From positions 11,823,001 to 11,887,000 of the forward strand of contig OY756961.1 of NCBI GenBank assembly GCA_963580455.1: a DNA stretch of 64,000 bases, read 5' to 3'. How positions within the stretch are numbered: the stretch's first letter is position 1; every line of letters starts with the position of its first letter. Under the pieces are notes generated by a model, which had not been told where the DNA came from, searched no databases, and worked only from the letters and a program-made list of their open reading frames with translations. The position numbers and the translations under genes were made by a program. The stretch is from Euonymus europaeus (taxonomy: Eukaryota > Streptophyta > Magnoliopsida > Celastrales > Celastraceae). Positions 11,647 through 22,940 of this stretch are shown one piece after another.

Positions 11647-12446
11647 GAGCAACTTTGGACAATCAAATTTGCTCGGTGTACACTTTTTATTGTTCTTCTA
11701 TGTTAAATTTTATGAAAATGAGCTTCTAGGATTGTTTCGATGCGAAAACACCAACTTTCTATGACAAAAGGACAAAACCGTTAAAAGCTCCTCCATAGAG
11801 AGAGTCGAGCAACTTCGGACAATCAAAGTTGCTCGGCGTACAGTTTATAATGTTCTACTAAGTGAAATTTTACGAGTATAGGCTTCCAAGATTATTTCGA
11901 TACCAAAACACCAACATTTAATGACAAATGGACAAAAACTTTAAAAGCTCCTCCATAGAAAGAGTTGAGCAACTTCGGACAATCAAAGTTGCTCGGTGTA
12001 AACTTTTTATTGTTCTTTTATGTAAAATTTTACGAAAATGAGCTTCCAGGATCATTTCGATGCCAAAACACCAACTTTCTATGACAAATGGACAAAACCG
12101 TTAAAAGCTCCTCCATAGAGAGAGTTGAGCAACTTCAGACAATCAAAGTTGCTCGGTGTACACTTTTTATTGTTCTTCTATGTTAAATTTTACGAAAATG
12201 AGCTTCCAGGATTATTTTGATGCCAAAACACCAACTTTCTATGACAAATGGACAAAACCGTTAAAAGCTCCTCCATAGAGAGAGTTGAGCAACTTCAGAC
12301 AATCAAAGTTGCTCGGTGTACACTTTTTATTGTTCTTCTATGTTAAATTTTACGAAAATGAGCTTCCAGGATTATTTCGATGCCAAAACACCAAATTTCT
12401 ATGACAAATGGACAAAACCGTTAAAAGCACCTCCATAGAGAGAGTC
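11647..12446 (+). repeat. HOR fragment related to 2051 and 16268
   Basis: Five monomers repeating the opening of block 2: T with GAGCAACTTT, then B with CGATACCAAAAC, then the GTGTAAAC / TATGTAAAATTTT monomer, then two class A copies. The CGATACC change is shared with about 16540 and 28380 but not with 2300, placing those three blocks closest to each other. Confidence 0.83.
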
Positions 12447-15167
12447 GAGAAACTTCGGACAATCAAAGTTGCTCGGCGTACAATTTATAATGTTCTACTA
12501 AGTCAAATTTTACGAGTATAGCCTTCCAAGATTATTTCGATGCCAAAACATCAATATTTAATGACAAATGGACAAAAGCTTTAAAAGGTCCTCCATAGAG
12601 AGAGTTGAGCAACTTCGGACTATAAAAGTTGCTCGGTGTACACTTTTTATTGTTCTTCTATGTTAAATTTTATGAAAATAAGCTTCCAGGATTACTTCGA
12701 TGCAAAAACACCAACTTTCTATGACAAATGGACAAAACCAATAAAAGCTCCTCCATAGAGAGAGTTGAGCAACTTCAGACAATCAAAGTTGCTCGGTGTA
12801 CACTTTTTATTGTTCTTCTATGTTAAATTTTACGAAAATGATCTTCTAGGATTGTTTCGAATGGCAAAACACCAACTTTCTATGACAAATGAATAAAACC
12901 GTTAAAAGCTCCTCCAAAGAGAGAGTCGAGCAAGTTCGAACAATCAAAGTTGCTCGGCGTACAGTTTATAATGTTCTACTAAGTCAAATTTTACGAGTAT
13001 AGGCTTCCAAGATTATTTCGATGCCAAAACACCAACTTTCTATGACAAATGGACAAAACCGTTAAAAGCCCCTCCATAGATAGAGTTGAGCAACTTCAGA
13101 CAATCAAAGTTGCTCGGTGTACACCTTTTATTGTTCTTCTATGTTAAATTTTACGAAAATGAGCTTCCAGGATTATTTTGATGCCAAAACACCAACTTTC
13201 TATGACAAATGGACAAAACCGTTAAAAGCTCCTCCATAGAGAGAGTTGAGCAACTTCAGACAATCAAAGTTGCTCCGTGTACACTTTTTATTGTTCTTCT
13301 TTGTTAAATTTTACGAAAATGAGCTTCCAGGATTATTTCGATGCCAAAACACCAACTTTAAATGACAAATGGACAAAACCATTAAAAGCTCCTCCATAAA
13401 AAGAGTTGAGCAACTTCGGACTATCAAAGTTGCTCGGTGTACACTTTTTATTGTTCTTCTACGTTTAATTTTACGAAAATGAGCTTCCAGGATTATTTTG
13501 ATGCCAAAACACCAACTTTCTATGACAAATGGACAAAACCGTTAAAAGCTCCTCCATAGAGAGAGTTGAGCAACTTCAGACAATCAAAGTTGCTCCGTGT
13601 ACACTTTTTATTGTTCTTCTTTGTTAAATTTTACGAAAATGAGCTTCCAGGATTATTTCGATGCCAAAACACCAACTTTAAATGACAAATGGACAAAACC
13701 ATTAAAAGCTCCTCCATAAAGAGAGTTGAGCAACTTCGGACTATCAAAGTTGCTCGGTATACACTTTTTATTGTTCTTCTACTTTTAATTTTACGAAAAT
13801 GAGCTTCCAGGATTATTTCGATGCCAAAACACCAATTTTCTATGACAAATGGACAAAACCGTTAAAAGCTCCTCCATAGAGAGAGTTGAGCAACTTCAGA
13901 CAATCAAAGTTGCTCCGTGTACACTTTTTATTGTTCTTCTTTGTTAAATTTTACGAAAATGAGCTTCCAGGATTATTTCGATGCCAAAACACCAACTTTA
14001 AATGACAAATGGACAAAACCATTAAAAGCTCCTCCATAAAGAGAGTTGAGCAACTTCGGACTATCAAAGTTGCTCGGTGTACACTTTTTATTGTTCTTCT
14101 ACGTTTAATTTTACGAAAATGAGCTTCCAGGATTATTTCGATGCCAAAACACCAACTTTCTATGACAAATGGACAAAACCGTTAAAAGCTCCTCCATAGA
14201 GAGAGTTGAGCAACTTCAGACAATCAAAGTTGCTCCGTGTACACTTTTTATTGTTCTTCTTTGTTAAATTTTACGAAAATGAGCTTCCAGGATTATTTCG
14301 ATGCCAAAACACCAACTTTAAATGACAAATGGACAAAACCATTAAAAGCTCCTCCATAAAAAGAGTTGAGCAACTTCGGACTATCAAAGTTGCTCGGTGT
14401 ACACTTTTTATTGTTCTTCTACGTTTAATTTTACGAAAATGAGCTTCCAAGATTATTTTGATGCCAAAACACCAACTTTCTATGAAAAATGGACAAAACC
14501 GTTAAAAGCTCCTCCATAGAGAGAGTTGAGCAATTTCAGACAATCAAAGTTGCTCCGTGTACACTTTTTATTGTTCTTCTTTGTTAAATTTTACGAAAAT
14601 GAGCTTCCAGGATTATTTCGATGCCAAAACACCAACTTTAAATGACAAATGGACAAAACCATTAAAAGCTCCTCCATAAAGAGAGTTGAACAACTTCGGA
14701 CTATCAAAGTTGCTCGGTATACACTTTTTATTGTTCTTCTACTTTTAATTTTACGAAAATGAGCTTCCAGGATTATTTCGATGCCAAAACACCAACTTTC
14801 TATGACAAATGGACAAAACCGTTAAAAGCTCCTCCATAGAGAGAGTTGAGCAACTTCAGACAATCAAAGTTGCTCCGTGTACACTTTTTATTGTTCTTCT
14901 TTGTTAAATTTTATGAAAATGAGCTTCCAGGATTATTTCGATGCCAAAACACCAACTTTAAATGACAAATGGACAAAACCATTAAAAGCTCCTCCATAAA
15001 GAGAGTTGAGCAACTTCGGACTATCAAAGTTGCTCGGTGTACACTTTTTATTGTTCTTCTACGTTTAATTTTACGAAAATGAGCTTCCAGGATTATTTTA
15101 ATGCCAAAACACCAACTTTCTATGACAAATGGACAAAACCGTTAAAAGCTCCTCCATATAGAGTGTT
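12447..15167 (+). repeat. 2,721 bp HOR unit (17 monomers plus 1 bp)
   Basis: Opens with a class B monomer (AGCCTTCC and ACATCAATATTTAATG, then TTTAAAAGGTCC), passes a T monomer with a one-base insertion (TTTCGAATGGC near 12858) and a dyad reading GAGCAAGTTCGAAC near 12927, and ends with six F/G dimers at 13248-15167. The same opening order restarts at 15168. Confidence 0.88.
13248..15167 (+). repeat. Six F/G dimers, paralogous to 9727-11646
   Basis: The dimers carry, in order, CCATAAAAAG; GGTATACAC with CTACTTTTAAT; plain; CCATAAAAAG; GGTATACAC with CTACTTTTAAT; and the private TTTTATGAAAATG / TTTTAATGCC dimer. That is the same order as dimers 5 to 10 of the 8447 block, so the two 1,920 bp blocks descend from one. 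Confidence 0.9.
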
Positions 15168-16287
15168 GAGCAACTTCGGACAATCAAAGTTGCTCGGCGT
15201 ACAATTTATAATGTTCTACTAAGTCAAATTTTACGAGTATAGCCTTCCAAGATTATTTCGATGCCAAAACATCAATATTTAATGACAAATGGACAAAAGC
15301 TTTAAAAGGTCCTCCATAGAGAGAGTTGAGCAACTTCGGACTATAAAAGTTGCTCGGTGTATACTTTTTATTGTTCTTCTATGTTAAATTTTACGAAAAT
15401 AAGCTTCCAGGATTACTTCGATGCAAAAACACCAACTTTCTATGACAAATGGACAAAACCAATAAAAGCTCCTCCATAGAGAGAGTTGAGCAACTTCAGA
15501 CAATCAAAGTTGCTCGGTGTACACTTTTTATTGTTCTTCTATGTTAAATTTTACGAAAATGATCTTCTAGGATTGTTTCGATGCCAAAACACCAACTTTC
15601 TATGACAAATGAATAAAACCGTTAAAAGCTCCTCCAAAGAGAGAGTCGAGCAAGTTCGAACAATCAAAGTTGCTCGGCGTACAGTTTATAATGTTCTACT
15701 AAGTCAAATTTTACGAGTATAAGCTTCCAAGATTATTTCGATGCCAAAACACCAACTTTCTATGACAAATGGACAAAACCGTTAAAAGCCCCTCCATAGA
15801 TAGAGTTGAGCAACTTCAGACAATCAAAGTTGCTCGGTGTACACTTTTTATTGTTCTTCTATGTTAAATTTTACGAAAATGAGCTTCCAGGATTATTTTG
15901 ATGCCAAAACACCAACTTTCTATGACAAATGGACAAAACCGTTAAAAGCTCCTCCATAGAGAGAGTTGAGCAACTTCAGACAATCAAAGTTGCTCCGTGT
16001 ACACTTTTTATTGTTCTTCTTTGTTAAATTTTACGAAAATGAGCTTCCAGGATTATTTCGATGCCAAAACACCAACTTTAAATGACAAATGGACAAAACC
16101 ATTAAAAGCTCCTCCATAAAGAGAGTTGAGCAACATCGGACTATCAAAGTTGCTCGGTGTACACTTTTTATTGTTCTTCTACGTTTAATTTTACGAAAAT
16201 GAGCTTCCAGGATTATTTTGATGCCAAAACACTAACTTTCTATGACAAATGGACAAAACCGTTAAAAGCTCCTCCATAGAGAGTGTT
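15168..16287 (+). repeat. Partial second copy of the 2,721 bp unit
   Basis: Repeats 12447-13567 monomer by monomer, including TTTAAAAGGTCC near 15300 and GAGCAAGTTCGAAC near 15648, but has a single F/G dimer (15968-16287) where the full unit has six. It lacks the extra base seen near 12858. Confidence 0.87.
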
Positions 16288-17340
16288 GAGCAACTTTGGA
16301 CAATCAAATTTGGTCGGTGTAAACTTTTTATTGTTCTTCTATGTTAAATTTTATAAAAATGAGCTTCTAGGATTGTTTCGATGCGAAAACACCAACTTTC
16401 TATGACAAAAGGACAAAACCGTTAAAAGCTCCTTCATAGAGAGAGTCGAGCAACTTCGGACAATCAAAGTTGCTCGGCGTACAGTTTATAATGTTCTACT
16501 AAGTGAAATTTTACGAGTATAGGCTTCCAAGATTATTTCGATACCAAAACACCAACATTTAATGACAAATGGACAAAAACTTTAAAAGCTCCTTCATAGA
16601 GAGAGTTGAGCAACTTCGGACAATCAAAGTTGCTCGGTGTAAACTTTTTATTGTTCTTTTATGTAAAATTTTACGAAAATGAGTTTCCAGGATCATTTCG
16701 ATGCCAAAACACCATCTTTCTATGAGAAATGGACAAACCAGTTAAAAGCTCCACCATAGAGAGAGTTGAGCAACTTCAGACAATCAAAGTTGCTCGGTGT
16801 ACACTTTTTATTGTTCTTCTATGTTAAATTTTACGAAAATGAGGTTCCAGGATTATTTTGATGCCAAAACACCAATTTTCTATGACAAATGGACAAAACC
16901 GTTAAAAACTCCTCCATAGAGAGAGTTGAGCAATTTCAGACAATCAAAGTTGCTCGGTGTACACTTTTTATTGTTCTTCTATGTTAAATTTTACGAAAAT
17001 GAGCTTCCAGGATTATTTCGATGCCAAAACACCAACTTTCTATGACAAATGAACAAAACCGTTAAAAGCACCTCCATAGAGAGAGTCGAGCAACTTCGGA
17101 CAATCAAAGTTGCTCGGCGTACAATTTATAATGTTCTACTAAGTCAAATTTTACGAGTATAGCCTTCCAAGATTATTTCGATGCCAAAACACCAATATTT
17201 AATGACAAATGGACAACAGCTTTAAAAGCTCCTCCATAGAGAGAGTTGAGCAACTTCGGACTATAAAAGTTGCTCGGTGTACACATTTTATTGTTCTTCT
17301 ATGTTAAATTTTACGAAAATAAGCTTCTAGGATTACTTCG
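16288..17340 (+). repeat. HOR fragment parallel to block 2
   Basis: Follows the class order of 2051-3160, including GTGTAAAC and TATGTAAAATTTT near 16640, then B of the AGCCTTCC branch near 17100-17230. The opening T monomer, which starts at 16268, has the private change TTGGTCGGTGTAAAC near 16310. It runs directly into the 2,880 bp HOR. Confidence 0.78.
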
Positions 17341-20220
17341 ATGCCAAAACACCAACTTTCTATGACAAATGGACAAAACCAATAAAAGCTCCTCCATAGA
17401 GAGAGTTGAGCGACTTCAGACAATCAAAGTTGCTCGGTGTACACTTTTTATTGTTCTTCTATGTTAAATTTTACGAAAATGAGCTTCCAGGATTATTTCG
17501 ATGCCAAAACACCAACTTTCCGTGACAAATGGACAAAACCGTTAAAAGCTCCTCCATAGAGAGTGTTGAGCAACTTCGGACAATCGAAGTTGCTCGGTGT
17601 ACACTTTTTATGGTTCTTCTATGTCAAATTTTATGAGTATAAGCTTCCAAGATTATTTCGATGGAAAAACACCAACTTTAAATGACAAATGGACAGAACC
17701 ATTAAAAGCTCCTCCATAGAGAGAGTTGAGCAACTTCGGACTATCAAAGTTGCTCGGTGTACACTTTTTATTATTCTTCTATGTTAAATTTTACGAAAAT
17801 GAGCTTCCAGGATTATTTTGATGCCAAAACACCAACTTTCTATGACAAATGGACAAAACCGTTAAAAGCTCCTCCATAGAGAGAGTTGAGCAACTTCGGA
17901 CTATAAAAGTTGCTCGGTGTACACATTTTATTGTTCTTCTATGTTAAATTTTACGAAAATAAGCTTCTAGGATTACTTCGATGCCAAAACACCAACTTTC
18001 TATGACAAATGGACAAAACCAATAAAAGCTCCTCCATAGAGAGAGTTGAGCGACTTCAGACAATCAAAGTTGCTCGGTGTACACTTTTTATTGTTCTTCT
18101 ATGTTAAATTTTACGAAAATGAGCTTCCAGGATTATTTTGATGCCAAAACACCAACTTTCTATGACAAATGGACGAAACCCTTAAAAGCTCCTCCATAGA
18201 GAGAGTTGAGCAACTTCAAACAATCAAAGTTGCTCCGTGTACACTTTTTATTGTTCTTCTTTGTTAAATTTTACGAAAATGAGCTTCCAGGATTATTTCG
18301 ATGCCAAAACACCAACTTTAAATGACAAATGGACAAAACCATTAAAAGCTCCTCCATAGAGAGAGTTGAGCAACTTCGGACTATCAAAGTTGCTCGGTGT
18401 ACACTTTTTATTATTCTTCTATGTTAAATTTTACGAAAATGAGCTTCCAGGATTATTTTGATGCCAAAACACCAACTTTCTATGACAAATGGACAAAACC
18501 GTTAAAAGCTCCTCCATAGAGAGTGTTGAGCAACTTAGGACATACAAATTTGCTCGGTGTACACTTTTTATTGTTCTTCTATCTTAAAGTTTATGAAAAT
18601 GAGCTTCTAGGATTGTTTCGATGCGAAAACACCAACTTTCTATGACAAAAGGACAAAACCGTTAAATGCTCCTCCATAGAGAGAGTCGAGCAACTTCGGA
18701 CAATCAAAGTTGCTCGGCGTACAGTTTATAATGTTCTACTAAGTGAAATTTTACGAGTATAGGCTTCCAAGATTATTTCGATGCCAAAACACCAACATTT
18801 AATGACAAATGGACAAAAACTTTAAAAGCTCCTCCATAGAGAGAGTTGAGCAACTTCGGACTATCAAAGTTGCTCGGTGTACACATTTTATTGTTCTTTT
18901 ACGTTAAATTTTACAAAAATGAGCTTCCAGGATCATTTCGATGCCAAAACACCAACTTTCTATGACAAATGGACAAAATCGTTAAAAGCTCCTCCATAGA
19001 GAGAGTTGAGCAACTTCAGACAATCAAAGTTGCTCGATGTACACTTTTTATTGTTCTTCTATGTTAAATTTTACGAAAATGAGCTTCAAGGATTATTTTG
19101 ATGCCAAAACACCAACTTTCTATGACAAATGGACAAAACCGTTAAAAGCACCTCTATAGAGAGAGTCGAGCAACTTCGGACAATCAAAGTTGCTCGGCGT
19201 ACAATTTATAATGTTCTACTAAGTCAAATTGTACGAGTATAGCCTTCCAAGATTATTTCGATGCCAAAACATCAATATTTAATGACAAATGGACAAAAGC
19301 TTTAAAAGCTCCTCCATAGAGAGAGTTGAGCAACTTCGGACTATAAATGTTGCTCGGTGGTTACTTTTTATTGTTCTTCTATGTTAAATTTTACAAAAAT
19401 AAGCTTCCAGGATTATTTCGATGCCAAAACACCAACTTTCTATGACAAATGGACAAAACCAATAAAAGCCCCTCCATAGAGAGAGTTGAGCAACTTCAGA
19501 CAATCAAAGTTGCTCGGTGTACACTTTTTATTGTTCTTCTATGTCAAATTTTACGAAAATGAGCTTCAAGGATTGTTTCGATGGCAAAACACCAACTTTC
19601 TATGACAAATGGACAAAACCGTTAAAAGCACCTCCATAGAGAGAGTCGAGCAACTTCGGACAATCAAAGTTGCTCGGCGTACAATTTATAATGTTCTACT
19701 AAGTCAAATTTTACGAGTATAGCCTTCCAAGATTATTTCGATGCCAAAACACCAATATTTAATGACAAATGGACAAAAGATTTAAAAGCTCCTCCATAGA
19801 GAGAGTTGAGCAACTTCGGACAATAAAAGTTGCTCGGTGTACACTTTTTATTGTTCTTCTATGTTAAATTTTACGAAAATAAGCTTCCAGGATTATTTCG
19901 ATGCCAAAACACCAACTTTCTATGACAAATGGACAAAACCAATAAAAGCTCCTCCATAGAGAGAGTTGAGCAACTTCAGACAATCAAAGTTGCTCGGTGT
20001 ACACTTTTTATTGTTCTTCTATGTTAAATTTTACGAAAATGAGCTTCCAGGATTATTTCGATGCCAAAACACCAACTTTCCGTGACAAATGGACAAAACC
20101 GTTAAAAGCTCCTCCATAGAGAGTGTTGAGCAACTTCGGACAATCAAAGTTGCTCGGTGTACACTTTTTATTGTTCTTCTATGTTAAATTTTACGAAAAT
20201 GATCTTCTAGGATTGTTTCG
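17341..20220 (+). repeat. 2,880 bp 18-mer HOR, copy 1
   Basis: Private landmarks are TTTTTATGGTTCTTCT near 17610, a repeated ACACATTTTATTG, TTAGGACATACAAATTTGC near 18535, CTCGGTGGTTAC at about 19354 and GGACAAAAGATTTAAAAG near 19770. All recur 2,880 bp downstream, up to the deletion in copy 2. Within the unit a 640 bp sub-repeat brings back CTATCAAAG followed by TTTATTATTCTTC at 17741 and 18381. Confidence 0.93.
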
Positions 20221-22940
20221 ATGCCAAAACACCAACTTTCTATGACAAATGGACAAAACCAATAAAAGCTCCTCCATAGAGAGAGTTGAGCGACTTCAGA
20301 CAATCAAAGTTGCTCGGTGTACACTTTTTATTGTTCTTCTATGTTAAATTTTACGAAAATGAGCTTCCAGGATTATTTCGATGCCAAAACACCAACTTTC
20401 CGTGACAAATGGACAAAACCGTTAAAAGCTCCTCCATAGAGAGTGTTGAGCAACTTCGGACAATCGAAGTTGCTCGGTGTACACTTTTTATGGTTCTTCT
20501 ATGTCAAATTTTATGAGTATAAGCTTCCAAGATTATTTCGATGGAAAAACACCAACTTTAAATGACAAATGGACAGAACCATTAAAAGCTCCTCCATAGA
20601 GAGAGTTGAGCAACTTCGGACTATCAAAGTTGCTCGGTGTACACTTTTTATTATTCTTCTATGTTAAATTTTACGAAAATGAGCTTCCAGGATTATTTTG
20701 ATGCCAAAACACCAACTTTCTATGACAAATGGACAAAACCGTTAAAAGCTCCTCCATAGAGAGAGTTGAGCAACTTCGGACTATAAAAGTTGCTCGGTGT
20801 ACACATTTTATTGTTCTTCTATGTTAAATTTTACGAAAATAAGCTTCTAGGATTACTTCGATGCCAAAACACCAACTTTCTATGACAAATGGACAAAACC
20901 AATAAAAGCTCCTCCATAGAGAGAGTTGAGCGACTTCAGACAATCAAAGTTGCTCGGTGTACACTTTTTATTGTTCTTCTATGTTAAATTTTACGAAAAT
21001 GAGCTTCCAGGATTATTTTGATGCCAAAACACCAACTTTCTATGACAAATGGACGAAACCATTAAAAGCTCCTCCATAGAGAGAGTTGAGCAACTTCAAA
21101 CAATCAAAGTTGCTCCGTGTACACTTTTTATTGTTCTTCTTTGTTAAATTTTACGAAAATGAGCTTCCAGGATTATTTCGATGCCAAAACACCAACTTTA
21201 AATGACAAATGGACAAAACCATTAAAAGCTCCTCCATAGAGAGAGTTGAGCAACTTCGGACTATCAAAGTTGCTCGGTGTACACTTTTTATTATTCTTCT
21301 ATGTTAAATTTTACGAAAATGAGCTTCCAGGATTATTTTGATGCCAAAACACCAACTTTCTATGACAAATGGACAAAACCGTTAAAAGCTCCTCCATAGA
21401 GAGTGTTGAGCAACTTAGGACATACAAATTTGCTCGGTGTACACTTTTTATTGTTCTTCTATCTTAAAGTTTATGAAAATGAGCTTCTAGGATTGTTTCG
21501 ATGCGAAAACACCAACTTTCTATGACAAAAGGACAAAACCGTTAAATGCTCCTCCATAGAGAGAGTCGAGCAACTTCGGACAATCAAAGTTGCTCGGCGT
21601 ACAGTTTATAATGTTCTACTAAGTGAAATTTTACGAGTATAGGCTTCCAAGACTATTTCGATGCCAAAACACCAACATTTAATGACAAATGGACAAAAAC
21701 TTTAAAAGCTCCTCCATAGAGAGAGTTGAGCAACTTCGGACTATCAAAGTTGCTCGGTGTACACATTTTATTGTTCTTTTACGTTAAATTTTACAAAAAT
21801 GAGCTTCCAGGATCATTTCGATGCCAAAACACCAACTTTCTATGACAAATGGACAAAATCGTTAAAAGCTCCTCCATAGAGAGAGTTGAGCAACTTCAGA
21901 CAATCAAAGTTGCTCGATGTACACTTTTTATTGTTCTTCTATGTTAAATTTTACGAAAATGAGCTCCAAGGATTATTTTGATTCCAAAACACCAACTTTC
22001 TATGACAAATGGACAAAACCGTTAAAAGCACCTCTATAGAGAGAGTCGAGCAACTTCGGACAATCAAAGTTGCTCGGCGTACAATTTATAATGTTCTACT
22101 AAGTCAAATTTTACGAGTATAGCCTTCCAAGATTATTTCGATGCCAAAACATCAATATTTAATGACAAATGGACAAAAGCTTTAAAAGCTCCTCCATAGA
22201 GAGAGTTGAGCAACTTCGGACTATAAATGTTGCTCGGTGGTTACTTTTTATTGTTCTTCTATGTTAAATTTTACAAAAATAAGCTTCCAGGATTATTTCG
22301 ATGCCAAAACACCAACTTTCTATGACAAATGGACAAAACCAATAAAAGCCCCTCCATAGAGAGAGTTGAGCAACTTCAGACAATCAAAGTTGCTCGGTGT
22401 ACACTTTTTATTGTTCTTCTATGTCAAATTTTACGAAAATGAGCTTCAAGGATTGTTTCGATGGCAAAACACCAACTTTCTATGACAAATGGACAAAACC
22501 GTTAAAAGCACCTCCATAGAGAGAGTCGAGCAACTTCGGACAATCAAAGTTGCTCGGCGTACAATTTATAATGTTCTACTAAGTCAAATTTTACGAGTAT
22601 AGCCTTCCAAGATTATTTCGATGCCAAAAAACCTACTTTCTATGACAAATGTACAAAACCGTTAAAAGCTCCTCCATAGAGAGAGTTGTGCAACTTCGGA
22701 CAATCAAAGTTGCTCGGTGTACACTTTTTATTGTTCTTCTATATTAAATTTTACGAAAATGAGCTTCCAGGATTATTTCGATGCCAAAACACCAACTTTC
22801 CGTGACAAATGGACAAAACCGTTAAAAGCTCCTCCACAGAGAGTGTTGAACAACTTCGGACAATCAAAGTTGCTCGGTGTACACTTTTTATTGTTCTTCT
22901 ATGTTAAATTTTACGAAAATGATCTTCTAGGATTGTTTCG
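20221..22940 (+). repeat. 2,880 bp HOR, copy 2, lacking one monomer (2,720 bp)
   Basis: Matches copy 1 at offset 2,880 up to about 22620 and then jumps by one monomer: the GGACAAAAGATTTAAAAG copy is missing, and the local sequence is GATGCCAAAAAACCTAC followed by AAATGTACAAAACC. The rest matches again to the unit end, and copy 3 follows at offset 2,720. Confidence 0.93.

Noticed and set aside
15037..15222. Open reading frame of 61 codons
   Set aside because: Open only through CCATATAG replacing CCATAGAG; it crosses an HOR joint and codes for nothing recognisable.
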